NCBI GenBank assembly: GCA_964354225.1
Contig: CAYGZC010000025.1
Coordinates: 1-13,468 of the forward strand
Direction of reading: 5' to 3'
Source: CAYGZC01 sp964354225
Lineage (GTDB): Bacteria; Bacteroidota; Ignavibacteria; UBA10030; SZUA-254
Length of the DNA stretch: 13,468 nt
How positions within the stretch are numbered: the stretch's first letter is position 1; each line of letters opens with the position of its first letter. Shown piece by piece: positions 1-6,603 of the stretch. Below the pieces are notes generated by a model. It saw nothing but the letters and a program-made list of their open reading frames with translations, ran no database searches and had not been told where the DNA came from. The position numbers and the translations under genes are program-made.

Positions 1-130
1 CCAGATGTCGGGCAGCGGTTCATCAGTTTACGGATTTTATACAGACGAGAAGGAAGCAATGAATGCGGCGACCCAATTTAGTCGGAAATACAAAGTTTTT
101 ATCACACCGCCAAACTTCATGCTCGACTAA
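1..130 (+). CDS. ispE: C-terminal end of a GHMP kinase, probably 4-diphosphocytidyl-2-C-methyl-D-erythritol kinase (partial)
   Basis: The open frame beginning at base 2 gives 42 residues before a TAA stop at 128-130; the gene starts outside the window. The fragment opens with QMSGSGSSVYGFY, which matches the C-terminal glycine-rich motif of GHMP kinases. In IspE this reads MSGSGST/S-V-F/Y-G and lies near the end of the protein. A short helix-like stretch (DEKEAMNAATQF) and a final strand (KVFITPP) follow, as expected for the end of this fold. IspE phosphorylates CDP-methylerythritol in the cytoplasmic MEP pathway of isoprenoid synthesis. The assignment to IspE rather than another GHMP kinase rests on the motif wording alone. 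The kinase family is fairly sure; the exact enzyme is likely but unproven. Confidence 0.72.
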   Translation, partial: QMSGSGSSVYGFYTDEKEAMNAATQFSRKYKVFITPPNFMLD

Positions 131-194
131 ATGCACTGATTTGAGAGTAGCAATTTTGAATTATTTTTTTACATAGTTTTAAATTACAGTTATG

Positions 195-311
195 AGACTT
201 CTGAAAAATTGACCCAAATGTCTCCCTGAGCGTAGCGAAGGGTCTCAAACAGAGTGAAAAAGAGATGTTTCGCTTTGCTCAACATGACAAAAAAGAATAA
301 TTCAGAAGTCT
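195..311. repeat. 117-bp composite inverted-repeat element (REP/MITE-like) made of two opposed hairpin units
   Basis: Outer arms 195-210 and 296-311 are inverted copies matching at 14 of 16 positions; the outermost 11 bases (AGACTTCTGAA / TTCAGAAGTCT) are perfect. Inner arms 219-246 and 262-289 are inverted copies matching at 19 of 28, separated by a 15-nt spacer. Each inner arm also folds on itself. The left uses CCCT (224-227) with AGGG (239-242); the right uses ATGTT with AACAT. The loops are near-identical (GAGCGTAGCGA against GAGCAAAGCGA when read in the same direction). Three stem positions that differ between the arms change on both sides of the stem, so pairing is kept. No transposase and no clear target-site duplication is visible. 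Its right end lies 12 nt before the probable receptor promoter. It looks like a dispersed palindromic repeat, but dispersal cannot be seen in one window. Confidence 0.75.
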
Positions 312-323
312 TGCTATCATGGT

Positions 324-355
324 TTTGCATCTGTGCATCCTTTTCTCTATATTTT
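324..355 (+). promoter_or_regulatory. Probable Bacteroidetes-type promoter of the TonB receptor gene
   Basis: TTTG at 324-327 is followed after 20 nt by TATATTTT at 348-355, close to the Bacteroidetes housekeeping pattern of TTTG (-33) and TAnnTTTG (-7) spaced about 19-20 nt apart. The last base is T instead of G. A transcript would start near 361, giving a leader of about 14 nt before the ATG at 375. The match is by eye, in AT-rich DNA where such words can occur by chance. Confidence 0.42.
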
Positions 356-374
356 CTGAAAATATTAACCCTTG

Positions 375-2360
375 ATGAAAGTAACCCTTCACAAATTTTT
401 ATTCAGTCTATTTTTTTTCTCTGCATCATTTCAATTAACACACGCACAACCTGGGTCTGCCGATATGACAAAAGTTGCTGCGTATGATTCTCTCGATAGA
501 AAATTTATCCAACCGATCCCGCTTGTTGGAACATTAGACAGATCGCTTGCATCCGAAAATATCGTAACTGATTCTGCAATCAAATTCAGTAATTACAGAT
601 ACGCCGGCGATTTAATTTCTCTTTTCCCCGGAATTCTAATCCGGGACTTCGGAAGTTTAGGATTACTGCCCGATATTACCGTTGATGGAGTTGGAGGGCG
701 AGGAATTTCGATACTAAGTGATGGAGTTCCTCTGAACGATCCGCTTACAGGATTATTCAGTCCATATTTATATCCGACCGAACACATTGAACGCGTTGAA
801 GTTGTGCAAGGTACGCGCGCTTTTCTCTATGGACTGAACAGCACAGGCGGTGCAATCAATTTCATAAGTAAAAGTAAGAAGGCAATTCATGCATTATCCC
901 GGCTCCGCTATAGTGAGTCGGGATATGGATTTGGAATAGTTGACGGGATAGTCAGCCAGGATGTTCTTCGTGGTATGAATGTCACTTTGGGCACTCAGCA
1001 TACAGTGTATGGCGAGAGATACCAAAATGAAAATTACGATGGCTGGAATGCTCGTATTAAAATCCGGTACAATATCGATAATAACATTAATGTGTTCGCT
1101 TCTGAAATGTACAATCAAACTCTGTTGGGACAATATGGGGGTGTCGATATTTCCACTACCCCTGATTCACTTCGGTTTGAGAGTCTGCAGGCAAGAGTAC
1201 GAAACACAGATGCATATGAAAAAATTGCGCGACACGATTTTCAGCTCGGTGCTGCAGCAAGGATGCTGCCGGATTCTAACGATATCAGCACTATGACTTT
1301 ATTTTTTACGTCAAGCGTTCGCGGTTTCCGCGATTTAGAGAATCGCCAGCCATCGAACGGTATTTTCGTCGACCAGTTCCAGCACACACGGTGGTTCGGA
1401 ATCAAATTGACACAACATCTCACCGTCGCCAATCAAGAGATGGATTTTGGTAGCGAGATACAATCGGAACGAGTGCACCTTTCTCCAGCCACTAAAGAAA
1501 GTGCGGCAGCACGTGTAAGCATTTTTGGTAAATCTGAAATACCCGTCTCCGAAATTCTCAAACTCTCACCGTACGGGAGATTCGATAATTACAAAGAACA
1601 GAATTTGTTATCCTATGGCGGTGATGCGACTTTTCCTATTATTAAAAACACACAACTCTTCGGTGGATATTCACGTTCTTATCGGATACCTGCATATCAG
1701 GAACGAATGGGAACCGACACGCTGCTCTCATCAACGCTTACCGATAATTTGCCGGAGCGTCATCATCTGTTTGAAGTTGGCATACGTTTGTCAAATCAAG
1801 AATGGTATTCATTTCAGTTGAGATCGTTTCATCGGACAATCTGGAATCTTATAACGGTTGGTCCCCAATCCATAGCCCAGCTTAAAGCGCCATACGAGTT
1901 TATCCGCCATCAGAAAAAAATAATTCAAGGTGTTGCTGGAACCGGTTCAGTCCGTTTTGGAAGTTTCTATGTAGAAGGGGAAGCACAATTTATTGAAATG
2001 ATCGACCACGACGATGAACAAATTACATTCCCAAAATGGTCGGCGACAGGTGGAATCTATTTCTGGGACAAATTACTTAACAATCATCTTGATTTAAAAG
2101 TCGGGGTGAGCGGAAGAGCATACAGCTCTTATCTTGGAAAAGAATTCAATCAACAGGCACAGGTTTATTTACCGGGGAAGCATTTGTACGCAATCGAGCA
2201 GATCGGTGTTATCGATTTGGTTATTCTTTTACATATCGGAAGTGCGTATGTACACTTTATATGGGATAACCTACTCAACCGCCAATATATCATGGCAACA
2301 TTTTATCCAATGCCTGAGCGCCAGATGCGTTTCGGTGTAAGCTGGGAATTTTTAGATTAG
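375..2360 (+). CDS. TonB-dependent outer-membrane receptor
   Basis: A 661-residue outer-membrane beta-barrel receptor, expected to import a scarce ligand using TonB-ExbBD energy. An N-terminal signal peptide spans residues 1-24 (KFLFSLFFFSASF core, THA|Q cleavage). The plug domain lies at about 60-166, with the family signatures ISILSDGVPLNDP (111-123) and IERVEVVQGTRAFLYG followed by STGGAINFIS (138-165). The remaining ~490 residues form alternating aromatic strands, ending in the strand-like FGVSWEFLD. There is no N-terminal carboxypeptidase-like (CarboxypepD) domain and no SusD partner nearby, so a SusC-type polysaccharide receptor is unlikely. The ligand cannot be read from the sequence. 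I chose ATG 375 over the in-frame TTG at 372 because the signal peptide begins there. No good Shine-Dalgarno is visible. It stands alone, in front of a convergent gene pair. Confidence 0.93.
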   Translation: MKVTLHKFLFSLFFFSASFQLTHAQPGSADMTKVAAYDSLDRKFIQPIPLVGTLDRSLASENIVTDSAIKFSNYRYAGDLISLFPGILIRDFGSLGLLPDITVDGVGGRGISILSDGVPLNDPLTGLFSPYLYPTEHIERVEVVQGTRAFLYGLNSTGGAINFISKSKKAIHALSRLRYSESGYGFGIVDGIVSQDVLRGMNVTLGTQHTVYGERYQNENYDGWNARIKIRYNIDNNINVFASEMYNQTLLGQYGGVDISTTPDSLRFESLQARVRNTDAYEKIARHDFQLGAAARMLPDSNDISTMTLFFTSSVRGFRDLENRQPSNGIFVDQFQHTRWFGIKLTQHLTVANQEMDFGSEIQSERVHLSPATKESAAARVSIFGKSEIPVSEILKLSPYGRFDNYKEQNLLSYGGDATFPIIKNTQLFGGYSRSYRIPAYQERMGTDTLLSSTLTDNLPERHHLFEVGIRLSNQEWYSFQLRSFHRTIWNLITVGPQSIAQLKAPYEFIRHQKKIIQGVAGTGSVRFGSFYVEGEAQFIEMIDHDDEQITFPKWSATGGIYFWDKLLNNHLDLKVGVSGRAYSSYLGKEFNQQAQVYLPGKHLYAIEQIGVIDLVILLHIGSAYVHFIWDNLLNRQYIMATFYPMPERQMRFGVSWEFLD

Positions 2361-2577
2361 TGAAAAATCGTTCGGCGAGTTTTTGTGTTGAGAATGCTCA
2401 ATAGACAATCTATCCTCAATCTTTCTTTGTTTCTCCTCTTGCTTTTTAGAGGAATGAGGCTGATTTTATAAGCATGTTAAATTTTGAATGACTAAACATA
2501 ACAAAAAGTAAGGAAAAGTTAAAGCCGCGAAGAGCATGTGGATCTCACCCAAGAGGTGGACTCCATAAACCGAAGTG
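2361..2577. other. Convergent spacer with weak hairpins, no gene
   Basis: This 217-nt stretch separates the receptor (+) from the Asp-box protein (-). It holds no credible reading frame. Short inverted repeats are present: TTGAG/CTCAA (2388-2401), ATAGA/TCTAT (2401-2413) and TCCTCT/AGAGGA (2434-2453). None has a following T-run that would make a convincing intrinsic terminator. A more GC-rich patch at 2521-2566 contains the hairpin described separately. Confidence 0.6.
2539..2565. repeat. Small imperfect hairpin near the 3' end of the Asp-box gene
   Basis: TGGA (2539-2542) pairs with TCCA (2562-2565) and CACC (2546-2549) pairs with GGTG (2555-2558), with a 3x3 internal loop and a 5-nt apical loop. 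It begins 13 nt beyond the stop of the minus-strand gene. It could help end transcription of that gene, but the T-rich stretch beyond it on the minus strand is interrupted and distant. It might also be part of another dispersed repeat. Confidence 0.35.
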
Positions 2578-4347
2578 TTATCGAATCAATAACAATTTCT
2601 TTACATCTGAAAAATTTCCAGCGTTAATACGATAGAAATACACTCCGCTTGGCAAACCTTCATCACTCCATTGTACAGTATACTCACCAGCTTGTTTCTT
2701 TTCGTTGACAACTATCGCTACTTCTCGACCTAGTACATCGTAAATTCTCAAGCTCACGTTTGCATCTTTTGATAAAGCATATCTGAGTGTTGTTGTTGTA
2801 TTGAATGGGTTGGGGAAGTTATGTTCGAGTCTAAAATCTGTGGGGAAATTCTTTACTGTGCTTTCATAAAGCGGTGGGGGAGGAGGTAATTCTCCGTCCG
2901 GGATAATTTTAACAGTACTCATCCTTGAATGCGATGAGGACGTATCAATTATAAGTTCACCAACTTGATTAGTTTTTACCCAGTAGGCACATCCCGGTTG
3001 TATTGTATCACTTAGTTCATATTGGTTATTTTTATAAGTGTAAAAACCGGTTACGATTATACCAGGCGGATTACTGCTAATCGATTCTACTGGCACTGGG
3101 AGGGAAATTGAACCAATCATATTCCAGCCTATTTTTACAACTATCGTATCTGCAACAATATTATCACCAGCAATACCAATGTTACATTGTTGATCAAATT
3201 TTAGCCAATATCCTTTTTCATTTTGTAATGTATCTATTGAGATGTAAGTACCATCGTAAAAAAATGCAGAAGATATAGCTTTTGGAAACAGAGTTGACTT
3301 CCTGTAGTCAGAGGTCTTCCTTGGTATTGAGATCATGTTCCAGTCAGAATCGACTTTTAAGAAAAAAACACTTGTTGGCTGTGTCAATCGATATACACCA
3401 CTTCCATTTGTGGAAATGTATAGATCAAGTGAATCTTTGAAACCTATTTCCAAATCCAAGATACCCTTTGTACCTTCAGGTAAAGATATTTTCTGCCAGT
3501 TTGCACCGCCATCAGATGTCTCGTACAACAATGCTGAATCGCCACAGTATGCTCCAGCAAAAAGGTGATTTGGCATATATGGGTCCAAAGCGAGAGTTTG
3601 GCCCACGCCAGCAGCCAGTAAGAGAGAATCCCATGTAATACCACCATCTAAAGTTCTCCAAACCTTACCGCCCGATCCTGCATAAGTAATATTCGGATCA
3701 ATTGGATTGAAAGCAAACGAGTAAAAATAACCAATATTACTGGTATCAACGAAGCCATTCCATGTTATTCCTTCATCATTTGATTTTGCAAAAAATGGCA
3801 TTTCAAATACTGTCACTCCACCAATGTAAATTGTTCTATTCGGTGAGATCTCTAAAATGTTTGTCCATGCACAGTTAAAAATTTTATTCCAATTACCATT
3901 TGTTTGCTTATAAACATCACATCCTGCTGCATACATTATGTGGTCACCCAAAGGATTGATAGTTCCACAGACAGAATTAATTCCGTCACAATAGCCAATT
4001 CCGTTATCTGCCGCTACCCAACCATGATCGGTTAAACCGTAAATAACAGTTGAATCGCTCGCATACCAGTTAGGTATTACACCTGCGGTAAAGGAAAAAG
4101 CAGAAGAAGCACCTGTAGGGTGAAGATAGATTGATCGTATATTTTTTTCCCTCAAGCCCAAAGATGTCCATTCAGTATCACTGATTGCATGCCGGAAAAC
4201 TCCAGAATCTTTTGTGCTGGCATATAGGACATTATCTATGAGTTTGATATTTGTAACTATCATATTCTCTAAACCGAGAGACGATATTTGTGATTTAGCA
4301 TTCAGGCAAAAAATTGATAATAACATAATTAGCAAAAATTTCTTCAT
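2578..4347 (-). CDS. Secreted Asp-box (BNR) repeat protein with duplicated WNMI module and T9SS sorting domain
   Basis: A 589-residue exported protein of unknown role. Residues 1-19 form a signal peptide (KKFLLIMLLSIFCLN, AKS|Q). Residues 20-325 look like a beta-propeller: three Asp-box motifs are clear, SNDEGITW (189-196), TLDGGITW (232-239) and TSDGGANW (277-284), as in sortilin/sialidase/HCF136-like propellers. Sialidase catalytic residues are not evident. Residues 330-468 hold two related units with W-N-M-I, F-x-Y and YW-[LV]-K landmarks. A proline run (PPPPP, 488-492) precedes a type A T9SS sorting domain (505-589) with FPNPFN, IYDVLGRE and LPSGVYFYRINAG. The sorting domain predicts passage through the T9SS and display on, or release from, the cell surface. 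The start at 4347 is fixed by a strong Shine-Dalgarno; an upstream in-frame ATG at 4362 overlaps that site. It lies 21 nt downstream of the protease gene. Confidence 0.88.
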   Translation of the reverse strand: MKKFLLIMLLSIFCLNAKSQISSLGLENMIVTNIKLIDNVLYASTKDSGVFRHAISDTEWTSLGLREKNIRSIYLHPTGASSAFSFTAGVIPNWYASDSTVIYGLTDHGWVAADNGIGYCDGINSVCGTINPLGDHIMYAAGCDVYKQTNGNWNKIFNCAWTNILEISPNRTIYIGGVTVFEMPFFAKSNDEGITWNGFVDTSNIGYFYSFAFNPIDPNITYAGSGGKVWRTLDGGITWDSLLLAAGVGQTLALDPYMPNHLFAGAYCGDSALLYETSDGGANWQKISLPEGTKGILDLEIGFKDSLDLYISTNGSGVYRLTQPTSVFFLKVDSDWNMISIPRKTSDYRKSTLFPKAISSAFFYDGTYISIDTLQNEKGYWLKFDQQCNIGIAGDNIVADTIVVKIGWNMIGSISLPVPVESISSNPPGIIVTGFYTYKNNQYELSDTIQPGCAYWVKTNQVGELIIDTSSSHSRMSTVKIIPDGELPPPPPLYESTVKNFPTDFRLEHNFPNPFNTTTTLRYALSKDANVSLRIYDVLGREVAIVVNEKKQAGEYTVQWSDEGLPSGVYFYRINAGNFSDVKKLLLIR

Positions 4348-4354
4348 GGTGATT

Positions 4355-4360
4355 ACCTCC
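4355..4360 (-). promoter_or_regulatory. Strong ribosome binding site setting the Asp-box gene start
   Basis: Read on the minus strand, GGAGGT lies 7 nt before the ATG at 4347. This makes 4347 the start rather than the in-frame ATG at 4362, which would leave its initiation region without a Shine-Dalgarno and add five residues before the signal peptide. The site lies in the 21-nt gap after the protease stop codon, which fits translation from a shared mRNA. Confidence 0.85.
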
Positions 4361-4368
4361 ATTTTTAA

Positions 4369-6393
4369 CTATTTACAAATAATCATTTTCTTTATGTCGA
4401 TCAACATGCCAGCTTGAATTTTGTAGATATAAACACCCGCTGGTAAATATGATGCATTAAAATCAATTTCATGCCATCCAGATAATTGGTATTCATTTAC
4501 AATGGTTGCTATCTCGCGCCCGAGAATATCAAATATTTTTAAAGTCATGATAGCATCATGTGGTAAAGCGTATTTAATTTTTGTTTTTGGATTAAATGGA
4601 TCTGGATAATTTTCTAATAATAAGGATGATATTGGTTGTTCTTCATTCGCATGATAAGCAGTCTTTTGTGGATCGGTGGGTGGTTCAGTTTCATGATAAG
4701 AAGTTGTAAATTTCCATGTTTCGGACCACGCAGCAATATTACACAGATCATCATCTGCTTTTACATGCCAATAATAATCTGTATTTGGTGTTAAATCATC
4801 AGCAGTAAAAAACGTTGTGGTTATTCCTGACTGGTCAAAATCAGGATTTATGAAATTAATATTTTTGGCTACTTGTACCCGATACGATGTAGCACCATAC
4901 AACTGATTCCACGTCAATGTCTGCATCAAGGAACCTGTAGAATTATTCGATGGAGAGATAAGTTTAATAATAGTTGCTTGGAGTGCATGGTAAGCATTGA
5001 CTCTTCCCCATCCAAAAGTACCATCATAGCCGGGAGTTCCCATATCATCTGCGGTTTTTTCAAGTATACATTTAACTTGTTGAGGGGTTAATAACGGTCT
5101 TACCGAATAAAGAAGTGCAGCTGCACCGGCTACCTGCGGAGCGGCATAAGATGTACCACCCATAGTATATCCATATTGATTATCAGGTCGTGTACTAAAA
5201 ATAAAATGGTTATCCGTGCTGTCACCTGCTAGTGCTGAAATATCGACCTCAGGTCCCCAACATGATCTAAATGCCTCTCCATTTTGCTGTATACCGGAAA
5301 CCGCTATGACATTTGGATTTCTCGCAGGATACCAAACTGTTGGACCCCCATTACCCGAACAAGCAACAAGTGTACACCAGTAATTGTAAGCGATCTCAAT
5401 GGCATCATTTATGGCTTCAGTTTCTGCAACTTGGAAGCTCATGTTAATAACTTTTGCTCCATTTAAACACGCATACAAAATTGCATCATCAACAAGTGAA
5501 GTTGAAATAGAATCAAAACCTCCAACGACAATAGATAGCATCTTTACACCAGGATTGTTCCAACCGCCTGCTATTCTACTAATACCTTTATTGTTATTGG
5601 TTTTTGCGCCAATTATTCCCGCTATATATGTTCCATGCCATGCTGAGCCAATTGAATTGTTATTACCCCAATGGAAATTCCAACCTTTCCAATCGTCAAC
5701 ATAGCCGTTTCCGTCATCATCTATATGATTTCCTGTGTTCGGATCGTTCGGATTTGACCAAACATCTTCATATGGATTTAACCAAACATTTTCATAATTA
5801 TCCGTACCTCTGCCTATATCCTCATGTCGCCAATCAAATCCCATATCCAATATAGCAACAATTATAGATGGAGAGCCGGTAGAATATTTCCATGCCTCTT
5901 TAGCATCTATGTCTATATCATTAGATTGGTTCAAATACCATTGGTTACTGAAATATTGATCATTTGGTACACCTGGGATGCTCCCCCATTGACCAAAAGA
6001 ATTTGGTTCTGCAATTTCTACAAGATCACTATTGATAAATTTTTTTAGTTTTTGGACAAAATCACCTTTTTCAGGAATTTTTATATCAACATATCCAAGG
6101 ATATTACTTCTTAATATAACTGCGTCTTGTTCTTTCAGGAATGCGTCAAGATCGGAAGATTGGATCCCCCTTTTCCACTTAACAGTGATAACAGAATTGT
6201 CAACTTTAAAGAGATTTCCCAAATAATCTATATTCCATACGCTGTCTATTTGAATTAATTTTTTGCCATTCAATTCTATCGATTGTTGACTATACACCAA
6301 TGTCGATAGAAAAAGCAAATAAATAATTTGGAATAATAATGTGCTTCCCCTAATGAGCTTTACCCTTGCTCTTGAACAATGAGAAAAAGTCAT
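4369..6393 (-). CDS. Secreted subtilisin-family (S8) serine protease with T9SS sorting domain
   Basis: A 674-residue secreted endopeptidase. After a hydrophobic signal segment (about 18-35, ending VYSQ) comes a propeptide-like region (about 60-135), then an S8 catalytic domain (about 150-475). The catalytic set is complete: Asp183 (AILDMGFD), His253 (HGTYIAGI), oxyanion Asn348 (CSGNGG) and Ser415 (GGTSYAAP). An acidic DDDGNGYVDD stretch (225-234) resembles a calcium-binding loop. A fibronectin type III-like domain follows at about 477-565 (WNQLYGATSYRVQVA, DYYWHVKA). The last ~80 residues are a T9SS sorting domain (NYPDPFNP, IFDILGRE, LPAGVYIYKIQAG). Two motifs vary from the usual DTG and HGTH wording. 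I chose ATG 6393 because GGTGGAG lies 6 nt upstream; the frame extends to an ATG at 6441 without such a site. It is the first gene of a pair with the Asp-box protein. Confidence 0.93.
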   Translation of the reverse strand: MTFSHCSRARVKLIRGSTLLFQIIYLLFLSTLVYSQQSIELNGKKLIQIDSVWNIDYLGNLFKVDNSVITVKWKRGIQSSDLDAFLKEQDAVILRSNILGYVDIKIPEKGDFVQKLKKFINSDLVEIAEPNSFGQWGSIPGVPNDQYFSNQWYLNQSNDIDIDAKEAWKYSTGSPSIIVAILDMGFDWRHEDIGRGTDNYENVWLNPYEDVWSNPNDPNTGNHIDDDGNGYVDDWKGWNFHWGNNNSIGSAWHGTYIAGIIGAKTNNNKGISRIAGGWNNPGVKMLSIVVGGFDSISTSLVDDAILYACLNGAKVINMSFQVAETEAINDAIEIAYNYWCTLVACSGNGGPTVWYPARNPNVIAVSGIQQNGEAFRSCWGPEVDISALAGDSTDNHFIFSTRPDNQYGYTMGGTSYAAPQVAGAAALLYSVRPLLTPQQVKCILEKTADDMGTPGYDGTFGWGRVNAYHALQATIIKLISPSNNSTGSLMQTLTWNQLYGATSYRVQVAKNINFINPDFDQSGITTTFFTADDLTPNTDYYWHVKADDDLCNIAAWSETWKFTTSYHETEPPTDPQKTAYHANEEQPISSLLLENYPDPFNPKTKIKYALPHDAIMTLKIFDILGREIATIVNEYQLSGWHEIDFNASYLPAGVYIYKIQAGMLIDIKKMIICK

Positions 6394-6399
6394 AACAAT

Positions 6400-6406
6400 C
6401 TCCACC
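6400..6406 (-). promoter_or_regulatory. Ribosome binding site setting the S8 protease start
   Basis: On the minus strand GGTGGAG lies 6 nt before the ATG at 6393. It favours this start over the in-frame ATG at 6441, which would add 16 residues (including ILIFDKNW) in front of the signal peptide. Confidence 0.75.
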
Positions 6407-6416
6407 CAGTTTTTAT

Positions 6417-6424
6417 CAAAGATA
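6417..6424 (-). promoter_or_regulatory. Possible -7 promoter element for the T9SS cargo pair
   Basis: On the minus strand TATCTTTG exactly fits the Bacteroidetes -7 pattern TAnnTTTG. A start near 6411 would leave a leader of about 17 nt that still contains the Shine-Dalgarno at 6400-6406. No TTTG or TTG lies at the expected -33 distance, so this is only half of a promoter. Confidence 0.33.
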
Positions 6425-6566
6425 AGTATTTTACAATACATTGAATAATATAAAAAGATTTAATTAAAAGCAACACCATGGAATACACTTTCCTTGAAAC
6501 GAAAACGGGTGGCCAAAGAGGTTGAAAAGGTTAGTTATCTTAATGTAAGGTTTTTATAATCCTTCC

Positions 6567-6597
6567 TTTGAAATTCCACCGTTTTTTGGTATATTTT
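6567..6597 (+). promoter_or_regulatory. Probable Bacteroidetes-type promoter of the HAD phosphatase gene
   Basis: TTTG at 6567-6570 is followed after 19 nt by TATATTTT at 6590-6597, the same -7 word found upstream of the TonB receptor. The expected start of transcription is about 6602-6604, at or next to the ATG at 6604, so the mRNA would have almost no leader. This agrees with the absence of a Shine-Dalgarno there. Confidence 0.42.
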
Positions 6598-6603
6598 ATC
6601 ACG

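Noticed and set aside
372..374. TTG as an alternative start for the TonB receptor
   Set aside because: The ATG immediately after it (375) begins a normal signal peptide; the TTG adds one residue and has no better ribosome site.
254..487. A 77-residue reading frame ahead of the TonB receptor
   Set aside because: It runs through the palindromic element and the probable promoter, overlaps the receptor's signal peptide in another frame, and has no family resemblance or ribosome site.
2434..2453. TCCTCT/AGAGGA hairpin as an intrinsic terminator for the receptor gene
   Set aside because: The stem is only 6 bp with an 8-nt loop and no T-run follows it.
4300..4347. Lipoprotein signal (Cys14 of the Asp-box protein)
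   Set aside because: The residues before the Cys (SIF) do not fit a lipobox, and a standard cleavage site AKS|Q is present slightly later.
6394..6441. Upstream ATG at 6441 for the S8 protease
   Set aside because: It lacks a Shine-Dalgarno and would place 16 extra residues ahead of the signal segment; the ATG at 6393 has GGTGGAG 6 nt upstream.
6568..6570. TTG as the start of the HAD phosphatase
   Set aside because: It would add 12 residues before the first beta-strand that families lack, and it falls in the -33 part of the probable promoter.
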